A DNA stretch of 64,000 bases from Chloroflexia bacterium SDU3-3 (GCA_009268125.1 WBOU01000018.1:87426-151425), one strand, 5' to 3'; shown: positions 1-8,853, counted from the first letter of the stretch. Notes: generated by a model from the sequence alone, not told the origin. Numbers and translations are program-made.

Positions 1-1
1 T

Positions 2-439
2 TGGTTATCTGAATTTCGAGAAGCTTGTCTAGATTTTAGTCTTAATCGTGAGCCAAGACTTCGGGAGGAGGTTATAGCTATATCAAAGTTGGCAGGTGTT
101 TGTGATCTTGGTTCTCGTCTAGCCGGATTTACCGTATTGGCTTTTGGAGGGCAGCGGGGTACGGGCACTCATCTTAATCTAATGACACTTCATTCTGCTA
201 AAGGTCTAGAGTTCGATGTAGTTATACTGCCGTTTCTTGAAGAAGGTATCTTGCCAAATTATCGTGCAAAAAAAGAAAAGCAAATGCAAGAAGAGCGTCG
301 CCTTTTCTATGTTGGTCTTACTCGTGCTAGGCATGAAGTTCACCTTCTTTATTCTGGATGGTATTCGACACCATATGGTAGGCATATTAATGGAGGCGAG
401 TCTCGGTTTATCACCGAAGTGAGACACTTAATATCCTAG
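2..439 (+). CDS. UvrD/Rep-type helicase, C-terminal fragment (cut by window edge)
   Basis: The reading frame is open from base 2 to a TAG at 437-439, so the 5' part lies outside the window. Residues visible include LMTLHSAKGLEFDVVIL (helicase motif V region) and EERRLFYVGLTRAR (motif VI with its arginine finger), which together define superfamily 1A UvrD/PcrA/Rep helicases that unwind DNA with ATP. The codon use is clearly AT-richer than everything to its right, suggesting a recently acquired gene, possibly from a defence or mobile module whose other genes lie upstream. The subfamily cannot be decided from the C-terminus alone. It ends just before a strong bidirectional terminator. Confidence 0.85.
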   Translation, partial: WLSEFREACLDFSLNREPRLREEVIAISKLAGVCDLGSRLAGFTVLAFGGQRGTGTHLNLMTLHSAKGLEFDVVILPFLEEGILPNYRAKKEKQMQEERRLFYVGLTRARHEVHLLYSGWYSTPYGRHINGGESRFITEVRHLIS

Positions 440-442
440 CCT

Positions 443-482
443 AGCGACGGCCCGCGCACCCTTGGGTGCGCGGGCCGTCGCT
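443..482. terminator. Bidirectional intrinsic terminator
   Basis: A perfect 19-bp inverted repeat (443-461 with 464-482) with only TT between the arms lies between two convergent genes, the helicase fragment and the sugar kinase. There is no clear T-tract; the very stable GC stem and the position support a terminator for both strands. Confidence 0.75.
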
Positions 483-503
483 GTGTGTCCTACCCCGCCA
501 GCC

Positions 504-1418
504 TCACCACTGCGCGATGCGCGGGTAGCCCGCGTAGTCGCCCAGGGTGGCCACGCAGGCCGCGCCCACGTGTGCCCCCATGCGCAGCGCCTCCTCCAGG
601 CCCCTGCCGCGCAGGCGGGCGGCCAGGAAGCCCGCGTTGAAGCCGTCGCCCGCGCCCACCGGGTCCACGGGGCTTTCGACAAACTCGGCGGGGGCCGCCA
701 CCTGCCGCCCGCCCTCGCTGGCGATCGCGCCGCGCTCGGAGAGCTTCAGCACCACCAGCCCCGCGCCGCACGCGTGGCTGGCCGCGATGCTCTCCTGCTC
801 GTCGGTCGTCCCCAGCACCGCCGCCGCGTCCTCGTGGCCCAGCAGGATGATGTCGGCCAGCCGCATGATCGGCAGCAGCGCCTCGCGGGCCTGGGCGGGC
901 GACCACAGCCGCGCGCGGTAGTTGGGGTCGAACGAGACCAGCGCGCCCGCCTGCTTGGCCAGCTGCGCCGCCCGCACCACCGTCTCGGCGCACGCGCCGC
1001 CCAGCGCGGGGGTGATGCCGGTGAGGTGCAGCAGCCGTGCGCTGCTGAACATCTCGGGCGTCAGGTCGGCGGGGGCGAGCTGGCTGGCCGCCGAGCTTTT
1101 GCGGTAGTAGTAGACGCGGCGCTCGCCGTCGGGCAGCCACTCGCGGAAGAACACGCCGGTGGGCGCGGCGGGGTCGGTCAGCAGGTAGGCTGTGTCCACG
1201 CCCTCGCGCTCCAGGGTGCTGCGGATGCGCGCCCCGAACGGGTCGCCGCCCACCTTCGAGATAAAGCGGGCGCTCAGGCCCAGGCGGCAGAGCGCGATGG
1301 CCAGGTTCGACTCGGCCCCGCCGATGTCGATCTTCAGGGCGGCGGTGTCGTCGAGGCGCACGGGGTCGGGCGGGTAGAGGACGGCCATCGTCTCGCCGAG
1401 GGTGACAATCTCAGGCAT
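504..1418 (-). CDS. kdgK: PfkB-family sugar kinase, probably 2-keto-3-deoxygluconate kinase
   Basis: A 304-residue cytoplasmic ribokinase/PfkB-fold kinase. The start MPEIVTLGETMAVL is typical of the family; GGAESNLAIALCRLG is the N-terminal PfkB signature and DPVGAGDGFNAGF near residue 250 holds the anion hole and catalytic aspartate. The order of motifs and the length match KdgK proteins, which phosphorylate 2-keto-3-deoxygluconate in pectin/uronate or Entner-Doudoroff-type breakdown. Substrate within the PfkB family is hard to fix from sequence, so another sugar (for example fructose or tagatose-type) is possible. The gene stands alone, convergent with the helicase and about 65 bases downstream of uvrC on the same strand. 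Confidence 0.8.
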   Translation of the reverse strand: MPEIVTLGETMAVLYPPDPVRLDDTAALKIDIGGAESNLAIALCRLGLSARFISKVGGDPFGARIRSTLEREGVDTAYLLTDPAAPTGVFFREWLPDGERRVYYYRKSSAASQLAPADLTPEMFSSARLLHLTGITPALGGACAETVVRAAQLAKQAGALVSFDPNYRARLWSPAQAREALLPIMRLADIILLGHEDAAAVLGTTDEQESIAASHACGAGLVVLKLSERGAIASEGGRQVAAPAEFVESPVDPVGAGDGFNAGFLAARLRGRGLEEALRMGAHVGAACVATLGDYAGYPRIAQW

Positions 1419-1484
1419 GGGGTGCCTCCGTTGGCATGCAGCAGAGCTGCTGAAAGATCGCTGTGCTGGCTATCATACCGTATT

Positions 1485-3524
1485 TCAGAGCAGCGATTTC
1501 AGCTCCTCGGCGGCCTTCTTGGTCATGCCCGGCGTCGCGGCCAGCTCCTCCACGGTGGCGTTGCGGATACCATCCAGCGACCCGAAGCGCTTGAGCAGCT
1601 CGCGCTTGCGGCGCGGGCCGATCCCCGGGATCTCGTCCAGCGTCGAGCGGATGGCCGACTTGCTGCGCAGCGAGCGGTGGTAGTCTTTGGCGAAGCGGTC
1701 GGTCTCCTCGTCGATCTGGCGCACCAGCCGCAGCGCCGGGCTGTCGCGGTCGAGCACGATCAGCTCGGCGGCCCCCGGCAGCAGCAGGTCGAAGCGGTCG
1801 CGGTTCGGCCCCTTCACCACGCCCACGGTGGGGATGTGGGCGAACCCCAGGTCGCGCAGCACATCCATGGCCCCGCCCAGCTGGCCCACGCCGCCGTCGA
1901 TCAGGATGAGGTCGGGCAGCTCGGCCCAGGTCTCGTCGCTGGCGCGCTGGGGCTGGAGCTTGCCCTCCTCGATGGTGGCGGTGTCGTCGGCTAGGGCGGC
2001 GGCTTCGTCCTCGGCGCGCTGGGCCGGGCTGGCCGCGTCGGCGGCGACGGGCGGCTGGCTGGCGCTCATGGGCGCGAAGTCGGCGGCTGGCTCGCCGCTG
2101 GCGTCGGCGGCGCGTTTCAGGCGTCGGCGCAGCACCTCTTGGATCGATGCCACGTCGTTTGGCCCCTGCACCGTCTTGATCTTGAACTTGCGGTAGCGGC
2201 TCTTCTTCGGCTCGCCGTGCTCGAACACCACCATCGCGCCCACGGCGTTGGTGCCCTGCGTGTTCGAGATGTCGTAGCACTCGATCCGCACCGGCATGGC
2301 GGGCAGGCCCAGGATGTCGCGCAGCTCGGCCAGGCTGGCCACCGCCCGCTGCTCGGAGTTCATCCACTGCAGGCGCAGCTCATCGAGCTTCTGGCGGGCG
2401 TTCTGCTCGGCCAGCTCGATCAGCTGGCGCTTGTCGCCGCGCCGTGGCACGGCCAGCTCCACGCGGTGGCCGCTCTTCTGCTGGAGCCACTGCGCGATGA
2501 TCACCGGCTCCTCCACGTGGTCGGCCAGCAGGATGTTGGGCGGCACCTCGGCGGCGTTGTCGTAGAACTGGGTGAGGAACTGGCCCAGCAGCTGCTGGTC
2601 GTCCTCGTCCTCGGTGTTCTGCAGCGCGAACGGCTCGGAGCCGATCAGCTTGCCGCCGCGAATGTAGAAGACCTGCACCACCGCCGAGCCATCCTCGCGG
2701 GCGAAGGCGATCACGTCCTGGTCGGTGTCCACCGTGCGCAGCACCTGCTGGCGCTCGGAGAGCTTCTCGATGTCGCGGATCTGGTCGCGCACGTAGGCGG
2801 CCCGCTCGAACTCCATGTTCTCGGCGGCCTGCTCCATGCGCCTGCGCAGGTCGCGCACGATCTGCTCAGATTTGCCCTCAAGGAAGCGGCAGACCGACTC
2901 GATGGTGCTGCGGTAGTCGTCTTTTGAGACCAGCTCGGGCACGCACGGCCCCAGGCAGCGGTGGATGTCGTAGTACATGCAGGGCTTGCCCAGCTTGCGG
3001 TGGCGGGAGAACTTGTCGTCCTTACAGTCGTAGGGCGGGCGGAAGGCGAACAGCTGGTTGAGCTGCTTGAGCAGCCGCCGCGCCGCGCCCGCGTTGGCGT
3101 AGGGGCCGAAGTAGCGCGCGCCATCGTTCAGCACGGTGCGGGTGGTGAACACGCGCGGCCACGGCTCGTGCAGCGTCACCTTGATATAGGGGTAGGTCTT
3201 GTCATCCTTCAGCAGGATGTTGTACTTGGGGCGGTGCTGCTTGATCAGGTTCATCTCCAGCAGCAGCGCCTCTAGCTCGCTGCTGGTGAGGATGATCTCG
3301 AAGTCGGCGATCTGCGCCACCATCCGCCGCGTCTTGCCGCTCAGGCCGCGCTGCGAGCCGAGGTACGAGCGCATGCGGTCGCGCAGCACCTTGGATTTGC
3401 CCACGTAGATGATCGTGCCCTGGGCGTTCTTCCACAGGTAGACGCCGGGCGAGACCGGCACGTGGCGCATGCGCTCCTCGAACAGCTCGGGGTTGGCCAC
3501 CGATGTATACTGAAGATTTGACAT
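1485..3524 (-). CDS. uvrC: Excinuclease ABC subunit C
   Basis: UvrC makes the 3' and 5' incisions around UvrB-bound lesions in nucleotide excision repair. From the chosen ATG (3524, 679 residues) the GIY-YIG nuclease is at residues 27-42 (GVYLW...YVGKS); a UVR domain lies near 200-240; the RNase H-like 5'-incision half starts at IECYDISNTQG and resumes at LILIDGGVGQL; a C-terminal helix-hairpin-helix pair contains EIPGIGPRRKREL. An in-frame ATG-less extension to 3590 exists, but a TATACT -10-like element (about 3556-3561, minus strand) lies inside it, favouring 3524. An Ala/Asp/Glu-rich insertion of about 60 residues (encoded near 1925-2110) splits the RNase H-like half and makes the protein longer than the usual ~610 residues. 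Confidence 0.96.
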   Translation of the reverse strand: MSNLQYTSVANPELFEERMRHVPVSPGVYLWKNAQGTIIYVGKSKVLRDRMRSYLGSQRGLSGKTRRMVAQIADFEIILTSSELEALLLEMNLIKQHRPKYNILLKDDKTYPYIKVTLHEPWPRVFTTRTVLNDGARYFGPYANAGAARRLLKQLNQLFAFRPPYDCKDDKFSRHRKLGKPCMYYDIHRCLGPCVPELVSKDDYRSTIESVCRFLEGKSEQIVRDLRRRMEQAAENMEFERAAYVRDQIRDIEKLSERQQVLRTVDTDQDVIAFAREDGSAVVQVFYIRGGKLIGSEPFALQNTEDEDDQQLLGQFLTQFYDNAAEVPPNILLADHVEEPVIIAQWLQQKSGHRVELAVPRRGDKRQLIELAEQNARQKLDELRLQWMNSEQRAVASLAELRDILGLPAMPVRIECYDISNTQGTNAVGAMVVFEHGEPKKSRYRKFKIKTVQGPNDVASIQEVLRRRLKRAADASGEPAADFAPMSASQPPVAADAASPAQRAEDEAAALADDTATIEEGKLQPQRASDETWAELPDLILIDGGVGQLGGAMDVLRDLGFAHIPTVGVVKGPNRDRFDLLLPGAAELIVLDRDSPALRLVRQIDEETDRFAKDYHRSLRSKSAIRSTLDEIPGIGPRRKRELLKRFGSLDGIRNATVEELAATPGMTKKAAEELKSLL

Positions 3525-3615
3525 AAGTATGTGTTTCTTTGGTGAATTAGAACAAGTGTAGTATACCGTATCTTGCGGCTTTCTGGCCAAATGGGCAAGC
3601 TGGCGAGGGGACGAA

Positions 3616-3678
3616 TACCACGAAGGCGCGAAGGCGGAAAAAGAACCGATTCACCACCAAGATGCCAAGACACCAAGC
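3616..3678. repeat. Dispersed short repeat, family B (CGAAGGCGCGAAG / CCAAGACACCAAG)
   Basis: A block of 'ACCACGAAGGCGCGAAGG' followed by 'CACCACCAAGATGCCAAGA' matches similar blocks at 18819-18934, 42881-42950 (reverse strand), 43653-43681 and 47074-47092. All copies are intergenic, which indicates a dispersed non-coding repeat family. Confidence 0.65.
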
Positions 3679-3740
3679 AATATGGCGTACTAGACCATAC
3701 ACTGCACCTTATTGCCACTCCACCATACCCACTCATCCCA

Positions 3741-3950
3741 TGCGGCGAAGGTGCCGCTCGTGTTTTGCTGGCCATATGCACGAACGTTTGCCGCTAGCCT
3801 GCCGCATGGGAACGCCTGAAATTGGCGTCCAGGGGCCACTCCCCTGGCGGGGTTCCAAGGGCGCGGAGCCCTTGGTGCCGCCCGCACAGGGCACCCACCC
3901 ACCAAAAGCGCGCCACTATCTTGATCGTAGCAGCACAGTCGCCCCGACAC
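3741..3950 (+). repeat. Hairpin-rich dispersed repeat, family A, copy 1
   Basis: Starts with TGCGGCGAAGGTGCCGCT, continues to TATGCACGAA, then three nested small inverted repeats (CAGGGG...CCCCTGG; CCAAGGGCGCGGAGCCCTTGG) and ends CACCCACCCACCAA followed by a TTGATCGTAGC tail. Similar text recurs at 43790-43937, 44321-44460 and, inverted, 63829-63898. A second related block (4037-4080, CATCATCGAGGCCGCAACCGG) matches the tail of copy 3. Confidence 0.65.
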
Positions 3951-4107
3951 AGAAAAGCCGAAAAAGAGACACCCTATGAGTGAGCTGGCCCCGATGCGCC
4001 GCCCGCGCAGCGTACCCACCCATCATCCAAGCACTACTCCCATCATCGAGGCCGCAACCGGTCGGCCCGACCTGCAAGATCGCGTTCCAATGCGTAATAT
4101 TACTATA

Positions 4108-4136
4108 TTGACAAAGTTGATTAAGTAAGTTATGAT
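4108..4136 (+). promoter_or_regulatory. Sigma-70-type promoter for the oligopeptide permease operon
   Basis: A consensus -35 TTGACA (4108-4113), an exact 17-base spacer and a -10 TATGAT (4131-4136) lie in an AT-rich stretch. Transcription would start near 4143, leaving about 365 untranslated bases before the permease ATG at 4509. It is the best vegetative promoter match in the window. Confidence 0.75.
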
Positions 4137-4508
4137 TGTTTTCGCAGCAAACCATACTAACAATAGAGAACCACGGCCAGGGTGATGGATATGAGGTATA
4201 TCTCCATATTTTGTAGCGCTTCAGCTACCAATTAGCAGCGATACCAGCATCAGCCCCATGAGTATGCGGCCTTACGGCATGGGTGCATAGGCCGAGCCTT
4301 GCCGTGCTTTTTCGGCGGGAAATGCGGCAATTAGGCGCATAGGTAGGTGATCGCAACCAGCGCTATTAAGTCGCTATTGGGGATTGAAAATAGCTCAATC
4401 ATTCATTCATAGGTGAGATTCTGCTGTTTAGTGCTGATAGATGATACAGATCGTCCTCATGTTCTCAGCGGCACGTGATCAGTGCTTGTTCCGACCAAAG
4501 AGAGGGCT

Positions 4509-5468
4509 ATGGGAAGATACCTTATCCAGCGGGTGCTCTCGATCATCCCCACACTCCTCGCGATGACGCTGATAACCTTTGCGGTGATGCACGCCATTCC
4601 CGGCAGCCCCTTCGACCCATCCACACGCGGCGGCAACGACCTCCCGCCCGAGGTGATCGCCCGCATCGAGGCCAGCTATGGGCTTGACCGCCCGCTGCCC
4701 CTGCAGTACCTGAGCTTTATCGGCGGCGCGCTGCGCGGCGACTTCGGCTACTCGTTCGCCAGCCGCTCGCGCACGGTGGCCGAGCTGCTGGGCGAGACCT
4801 TCCCGATCTCGCTGCACCTAGGCCTGATGGCCTTCGCGCTGGCGCTGGCGCTGGGCATCCCGCTGGGCATTCTGGCCGCCGCGCGCCAGGGCGGCATGGT
4901 CGACCACCTAGTGCGCCTGCTGACCATGCTGGGCATCGCCATGCCCAGCTTTGTGATCAGCGTGCTGCTCATCCTGCTGTTCGCGCTGGTGCTGCGGGTG
5001 TTGCCCGCCGCCAGTGTGCACTGGGAAGACCCGCGTGCCTGGCTGCTGCCCACGGCCTCGCTGGCGCTGGGGCCGCTGGCGATCTTCGCGCGCTACACCC
5101 GCGCCGCCATGCTCGACGAGCTTTCCAGCGACTATGTGCGCACCGCCCGCGCCAAGGGCCTGCGCGAGTCCTCCATCCTCTACGGCCATGTGCTGAAGGC
5201 CGCGCTGATGCCGGTGATCACGGTTGCCGGGCCGATCTTCGCCTCGATCGCCACCGGCTCGTTTCTGGTGGAGACGATCTTCAGCGTGCCGGGCATGGGC
5301 CGCTTCTTCGTCAGCAGCATCTTCGCAAAAGACTACCCCGTGATCATGGCGCTGGTGCTGATCTACGGCATGTTCCTGGCCTTTTCAAATCTGGTGGTGG
5401 ATGCGCTCTACACCGTAGCTGACCCGCGTGCGCAGGGGGCGATCTTCTCGGCCAAGGGAGGGGCGTGA
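4509..5468 (+). CDS. Oligopeptide/dipeptide ABC transporter permease, OppB/DppB type
   Basis: A 319-residue inner-membrane permease of the BPD_transp_1 family. It opens with MGRYLIQRVLSIIPTLL (first membrane helix), followed by the family's conserved N-terminal loop with GLDRPLPLQYLSFI and GDFGYSF, five further hydrophobic helices, and the EAA loop YVRTARAKGL that docks the ATPase. The ATG at 4509 was chosen over a GTG at 4482 because an AGAGAGG ribosome site precedes it. The next permease overlaps its stop. No ATPase (OppD/OppF) gene follows, so the transporter must borrow ATP-binding subunits encoded elsewhere. Confidence 0.92.
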   Translation: MGRYLIQRVLSIIPTLLAMTLITFAVMHAIPGSPFDPSTRGGNDLPPEVIARIEASYGLDRPLPLQYLSFIGGALRGDFGYSFASRSRTVAELLGETFPISLHLGLMAFALALALGIPLGILAAARQGGMVDHLVRLLTMLGIAMPSFVISVLLILLFALVLRVLPAASVHWEDPRAWLLPTASLALGPLAIFARYTRAAMLDELSSDYVRTARAKGLRESSILYGHVLKAALMPVITVAGPIFASIATGSFLVETIFSVPGMGRFFVSSIFAKDYPVIMALVLIYGMFLAFSNLVVDALYTVADPRAQGAIFSAKGGA

Positions 5469-6388
5469 TGAGCATCGAGCATAAGCTTTCGCGCGCGGTG
5501 CCGCTTGCGCCGCCTGTAGCGCAGCAGCCTGTGCGGCGGCGCGCGCCGCGCACCTTCTGGGGCGATGTGGCGCGGCGCTTCTGGGCGCGCAAGCCTGCGG
5601 TGGCCGGGGCGGCGTTTGTGCTGCTGGCCCTGGCGCTGGCCGCGCTCGCGCCGCTGGTGGCCCCGCGCGGGTACGCTGCGCAGGACTACGAGCACCTGCG
5701 CAGCTTCCCCAGCGCGCTGTACTGGCTGGGCACCGACACGGCGGGCCGCGACCTGTGGGCCAGGATCGTGTACGGGGCGCGGGTCTCGCTGCTGGTGGGG
5801 CTGGTGGTGCAGGCGGTGGCGGTGCTGGTGGGCGTGCCGCTGGGCCTGATCGCCGGGTTCTGCGGCGGGCGCGTGGATGCGCTGATCATGCGCGTGGTCG
5901 ATACCTTCTACGCCTTCCCAAGCCTGCTGTTCGCCATCCTGATGATGAGCTGGCTCGGCTCGGGCCTGCAGAATGTGGTGATCGCGCTCAGCCTGACCAG
6001 CTGGCTGACGATCTGCCGCCTGGTGCGCGCCCAGACGCTCAGCATCCGCGAGCGTGAGTTTGTGACGGCGGCCCACGCGGTGGGCGTGCCGGTGGGCCGC
6101 ATCCTGTGGGCGCATATTTTCCCAAGCACCTTCTCGGCCATCATTACCTCGGTGACGTTTGGCATCCCGCAGGCCATCCTGGCCGAGGCGACGCTGAGCT
6201 TCATCGGCATCGGCATCAACCCGCCCATGCCCAGCTGGGGCCAGATGGTGAGCGACAACATCCTGTACATCCGCTCGGCGTGGCACCTGGCGGTATTCCC
6301 CGCCGCGGCGCTGGGCCTGACCATGCTGGCCTTCACCGCTCTGGGCGACGGCCTGCGCGACGCCTTCGACCCCCGCGATAGGAACTAG
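5468..6388 (+). CDS. Oligopeptide/dipeptide ABC transporter permease, OppC/DppC type
   Basis: A 306-residue partner permease. It has a long cytoplasmic N-terminus, a first helix near residues 40-60, the OppC-type motif YWLGTDTAGRDLWARIVYGAR, and an EAA loop FVTAAHAVGV. The C-terminus (ALGDGLRDAFDPRDR) is the standard OppC ending. The ATG at 5468 overlaps the TGA of the upstream gene (TGATG), indicating translational coupling; a GTG one codon earlier is possible. With the preceding permease it would form the heterodimeric membrane channel. Confidence 0.93.
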   Translation: MSIEHKLSRAVPLAPPVAQQPVRRRAPRTFWGDVARRFWARKPAVAGAAFVLLALALAALAPLVAPRGYAAQDYEHLRSFPSALYWLGTDTAGRDLWARIVYGARVSLLVGLVVQAVAVLVGVPLGLIAGFCGGRVDALIMRVVDTFYAFPSLLFAILMMSWLGSGLQNVVIALSLTSWLTICRLVRAQTLSIREREFVTAAHAVGVPVGRILWAHIFPSTFSAIITSVTFGIPQAILAEATLSFIGIGINPPMPSWGQMVSDNILYIRSAWHLAVFPAAALGLTMLAFTALGDGLRDAFDPRDRN

Positions 6389-6522
6389 CATCGCACCGCA
6401 GGCCAGCGCCCCGCGCTGTGGGCTGGCCTCTTCCCCTGGCGGACATGAAGGGCGCACCACGCATGTGCGCCTGGCCGCCGCATTGCCTGGATTCGCCCCA
6501 CATAGGTTAGGAGAGACAGCAC

Positions 6523-8370
6523 ATGGCACGGAAGACCACCGAGTGGCTGGGTGATGGCGAGCAGCGCAGGCTGTTTGTGGAGCGGGTCGCCGAGACATCG
6601 GCGCGGGCGGGCGTCAGCCGCCGCCAGTTTCTGACGGCGCTGGGCCTGGGCGGGGCATCGGCCATTCTGGCGGCGTGCGGGGCGGCGAGCGGCTCGCCTG
6701 CCGCCGAGTTGACGGCGGAGCCTAGCGGCGCGGCGGGCGCGACCGAGGGCGCTGGGCCAGCGGCCACCGCCCAGAGCGCGGTGGTGGGCACCACCGGCAA
6801 GGCCGCGCCGGATGACCAGCAGGTGTTCCGAATCGCCTTCGCCACTGACCCAGCCAGCCACGACTTCAACAAAGATCTCTACTGCGGAGGCGAGTCGTCG
6901 CTGTTTGCAGGCCTCACCACGCTCTCGGCGGACTACGAGCCGCAGCCCTACGCGGCGGAGAGCTGGAGCGTCTCGCCCGATGGCACCGTCTACACCTTCA
7001 AGCTGAACCCCAAGGGCAAATGGACCAACGGCGAGCCGGTGACGGCCAAGGATTTTGTCTACAGCTTCCTGCGCCAGCTGAACCCCGAGACGGCGGCCAG
7101 CTACGCGGCCATTCTCTACGACATCAAGGGCGCGCAGGAGTGGAACACCGGCAAGGGCGGCAGCGCCGACGGCGTGGGCATCAGGGCGGTGGATGACACC
7201 ACGCTGGAGATCACGCTGAAGGGGCCGCGCGAGTACTTCCCGCTGCTGGTGGGCTACGCATCCGCGCTGCCCGCGCACCAGGCCACGGTCGAGAAGTTTG
7301 GCGACAAATGGACCGAGGCCGAGCATATTGTGAGCAACGGGCCATTCAAGCTGATTCGTTGGGATCACAATAAAGAGCTGGAGTTTGAGCGCTACGAGGA
7401 TTTCGCGCTGGCCGAGAAGCCCAAGCTGAAGCGCGTGCTGGCCTCGATCATCCCCAACAACGCAGGCCTGCTGCCCTATGAGAGCGACCAGATCGACTAT
7501 CGCAACGACCAGGGCATCCCCGCCACCGAGATCGAGCGCCTACAGCATGACCCCGAGCTGAGCAAGCAGCTGGTGAGCGTGCGCCGACCGGCCACCGCCT
7601 TCCTCTCGCCCGAGGTGAACAAGCCGCCCTTCGACCAGCTGGGTGTGCGCCAGGCGCTGCAGCACGCCATCGACCGCGAGACTATCTTGAAGGTGATCTA
7701 CGGCCTGGGCGAGCCTGCCTACAGTCTGGTGTCGCAGGATCAGCCCTACGCCATCGACCCCAAGGCACACCCCGAGTTTGCCAGCGCCTACACCTTCGAC
7801 CCCGAGCTGGCCAAGAGCAAGCTGAAGGGCACGCCCTACGAGGGCGGCAAGAACTGGCCCGAGGTGACGCTGACGCTGCGGCCCGTCGGCCCCACCGGCA
7901 AGCTGGCCGCCGAGGTCATCCAGCAGCAGCTGGCCCAGAACCTCGGCCTGACGGTAAAGGTCGAAAGCCCCGAGGACAGCAAGGTGTTCATGGCCGACCT
8001 CTACGCGGGCAAGCAGCAGTTTGTCTTCTACATCTGGTATACCGACTACCCCGACCCCAGCAACCACTACAACGCCATCTGGTACGGGCAGTCGGCGCGC
8101 CGCCGCTTCGCCTGGAAGAGCGACGCCTTCGACAAGCTGCTGGATGCGGCGGCGGGCGAGCAGGACAAGGCCAAGCGCGCCGATCTCTACATCCAGGCCG
8201 AGCGGCTGATGGTGCAGGATGCGGCCTACATCCCGCTGTACTACGCCAGCGCGGTCAACGTGTTCAAGCCGTATGTGCAGGGCCTGCTCAGCGGCAAGTC
8301 GGGTCTGCCCGTCACCGACGGCAGTGTCTACCGCAACATGAAGCGCTACCTCTACATCGCCGAGCACTAG
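6523..8370 (+). CDS. Peptide ABC transporter substrate-binding lipoprotein (SBP_bac_5), Tat-type signal
   Basis: A 615-residue extracytoplasmic solute-binding protein. Residues about 27-52 read SRRQFLTALGLGG...ILAAC: a twin-arginine motif plus a lipobox with the cysteine to be lipidated. A short Ala/Gly/Thr-rich linker follows, then the SBP_bac_5 body (FRIAFATDPASHDFN, ESWSVSPDGTVYTFKLNP, VTAKDFVYSFLRQLNPET). A GGAGAG ribosome site sits 9 bases before the ATG. The position after the two permeases (135-base gap) makes it their receptor; length and motifs resemble OppA peptide-binding proteins. Confidence 0.93.
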   Translation: MARKTTEWLGDGEQRRLFVERVAETSARAGVSRRQFLTALGLGGASAILAACGAASGSPAAELTAEPSGAAGATEGAGPAATAQSAVVGTTGKAAPDDQQVFRIAFATDPASHDFNKDLYCGGESSLFAGLTTLSADYEPQPYAAESWSVSPDGTVYTFKLNPKGKWTNGEPVTAKDFVYSFLRQLNPETAASYAAILYDIKGAQEWNTGKGGSADGVGIRAVDDTTLEITLKGPREYFPLLVGYASALPAHQATVEKFGDKWTEAEHIVSNGPFKLIRWDHNKELEFERYEDFALAEKPKLKRVLASIIPNNAGLLPYESDQIDYRNDQGIPATEIERLQHDPELSKQLVSVRRPATAFLSPEVNKPPFDQLGVRQALQHAIDRETILKVIYGLGEPAYSLVSQDQPYAIDPKAHPEFASAYTFDPELAKSKLKGTPYEGGKNWPEVTLTLRPVGPTGKLAAEVIQQQLAQNLGLTVKVESPEDSKVFMADLYAGKQQFVFYIWYTDYPDPSNHYNAIWYGQSARRRFAWKSDAFDKLLDAAAGEQDKAKRADLYIQAERLMVQDAAYIPLYYASAVNVFKPYVQGLLSGKSGLPVTDGSVYRNMKRYLYIAEH

Positions 8371-8378
8371 GGTAGTGT

Positions 8379-8406
8379 GGGGCGGCGGGAGCTACCCCGC
8401 CGCCCC
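8379..8406. terminator. Intrinsic terminator between convergent genes
   Basis: An 11-bp perfect GC stem (8379-8389 with 8396-8406) and 6-base loop, immediately after the binding-protein stop and just inside the end of the oppositely oriented oxidoreductase gene. Confidence 0.6.
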
Positions 8407-8412
8407 GCCTCG

Positions 8413-8829
8413 CTAGCTCAGCCGCTCTAGCACCACCACGGGGATGATGCGCTCGGTGTTGCGCTGGTACTCCAAGAACCCTGGCATCTGCGCGCCCATC
8501 TGGTTGAACAGGCGCGTGCGCTCTGGTTCAGCCGCCACCGTGGCCCGCGCCTCGAATATCTCGCCGCCTAGCTCCACCTTTACCTGCGGGTTGGCCCGCA
8601 GGTTGTGGTACCACGCGGGGTTCTCCGGCGCCCCGCCCTTGGACGCGATGATCACCACACGGTCGCCATCCCTGGTGTAGGCCAGCGGGCTGACGTAGGC
8701 CTTGCCGCTGCGCGCCCCGGTGGTGTGCAGCAGCAGCAGCGGTGTGCCGCTGAACTGCCCGCCCACCACGCCGCCGTTGGCGCGGAACTCGCGGATCACC
8801 GTCGCGTTCCAGTCGTTTATCTCGCTCAT
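8413..8829 (-). CDS. Deazaflavin (F420)-dependent nitroreductase-family protein (DUF385/Ddn-like)
   Basis: A 138-residue split-barrel protein. LLLLHTTGARSGKAYVSPLAY, RVVIIASKGGAPENPAWYHNL and RANPQVKVELGG are the hallmark blocks of the Ddn/DUF385 family, whose characterised members use reduced F420 to reduce nitro or quinone substrates. The ATG at 8829 is preceded by GGGAGG; an upstream ATG at 8859 gives only ten extra basic residues. It is divergent from a TetR-family gene across a 120-base gap containing palindromes, so repression by that regulator is likely. The physiological substrate is unknown. Confidence 0.85.
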   Translation of the reverse strand: MSEINDWNATVIREFRANGGVVGGQFSGTPLLLLHTTGARSGKAYVSPLAYTRDGDRVVIIASKGGAPENPAWYHNLRANPQVKVELGGEIFEARATVAAEPERTRLFNQMGAQMPGFLEYQRNTERIIPVVVLERLS

Positions 8830-8853
8830 CTTCTGCCTCCCTCGCTTGGTATG

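Larger units (their letters stand above)
3525..4508. other. Long intergenic region between uvrC and the oligopeptide permease operon
   Basis: About 980 bases without a credible gene. It contains one copy of each of two dispersed repeat families (3616-3678 and 3741-3950, with a further related block at 4037-4080), then a strong promoter at 4108-4136 and an approximately 365-base untranslated leader before the permease. Short open frames here (for example 3573-3979) overlap the repeats, have no ribosome site and no recognisable product. Confidence 0.7.

Noticed and set aside
462..1994. 510-codon plus-strand frame opposite kdgK and uvrC
   Set aside because: Antisense shadow of two well-supported genes, as are the many similar long GC-rich frames elsewhere.
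4143..4508. Riboswitch in the permease leader
   Set aside because: No known riboswitch core could be recognised by eye; only the unusual leader length is reported.
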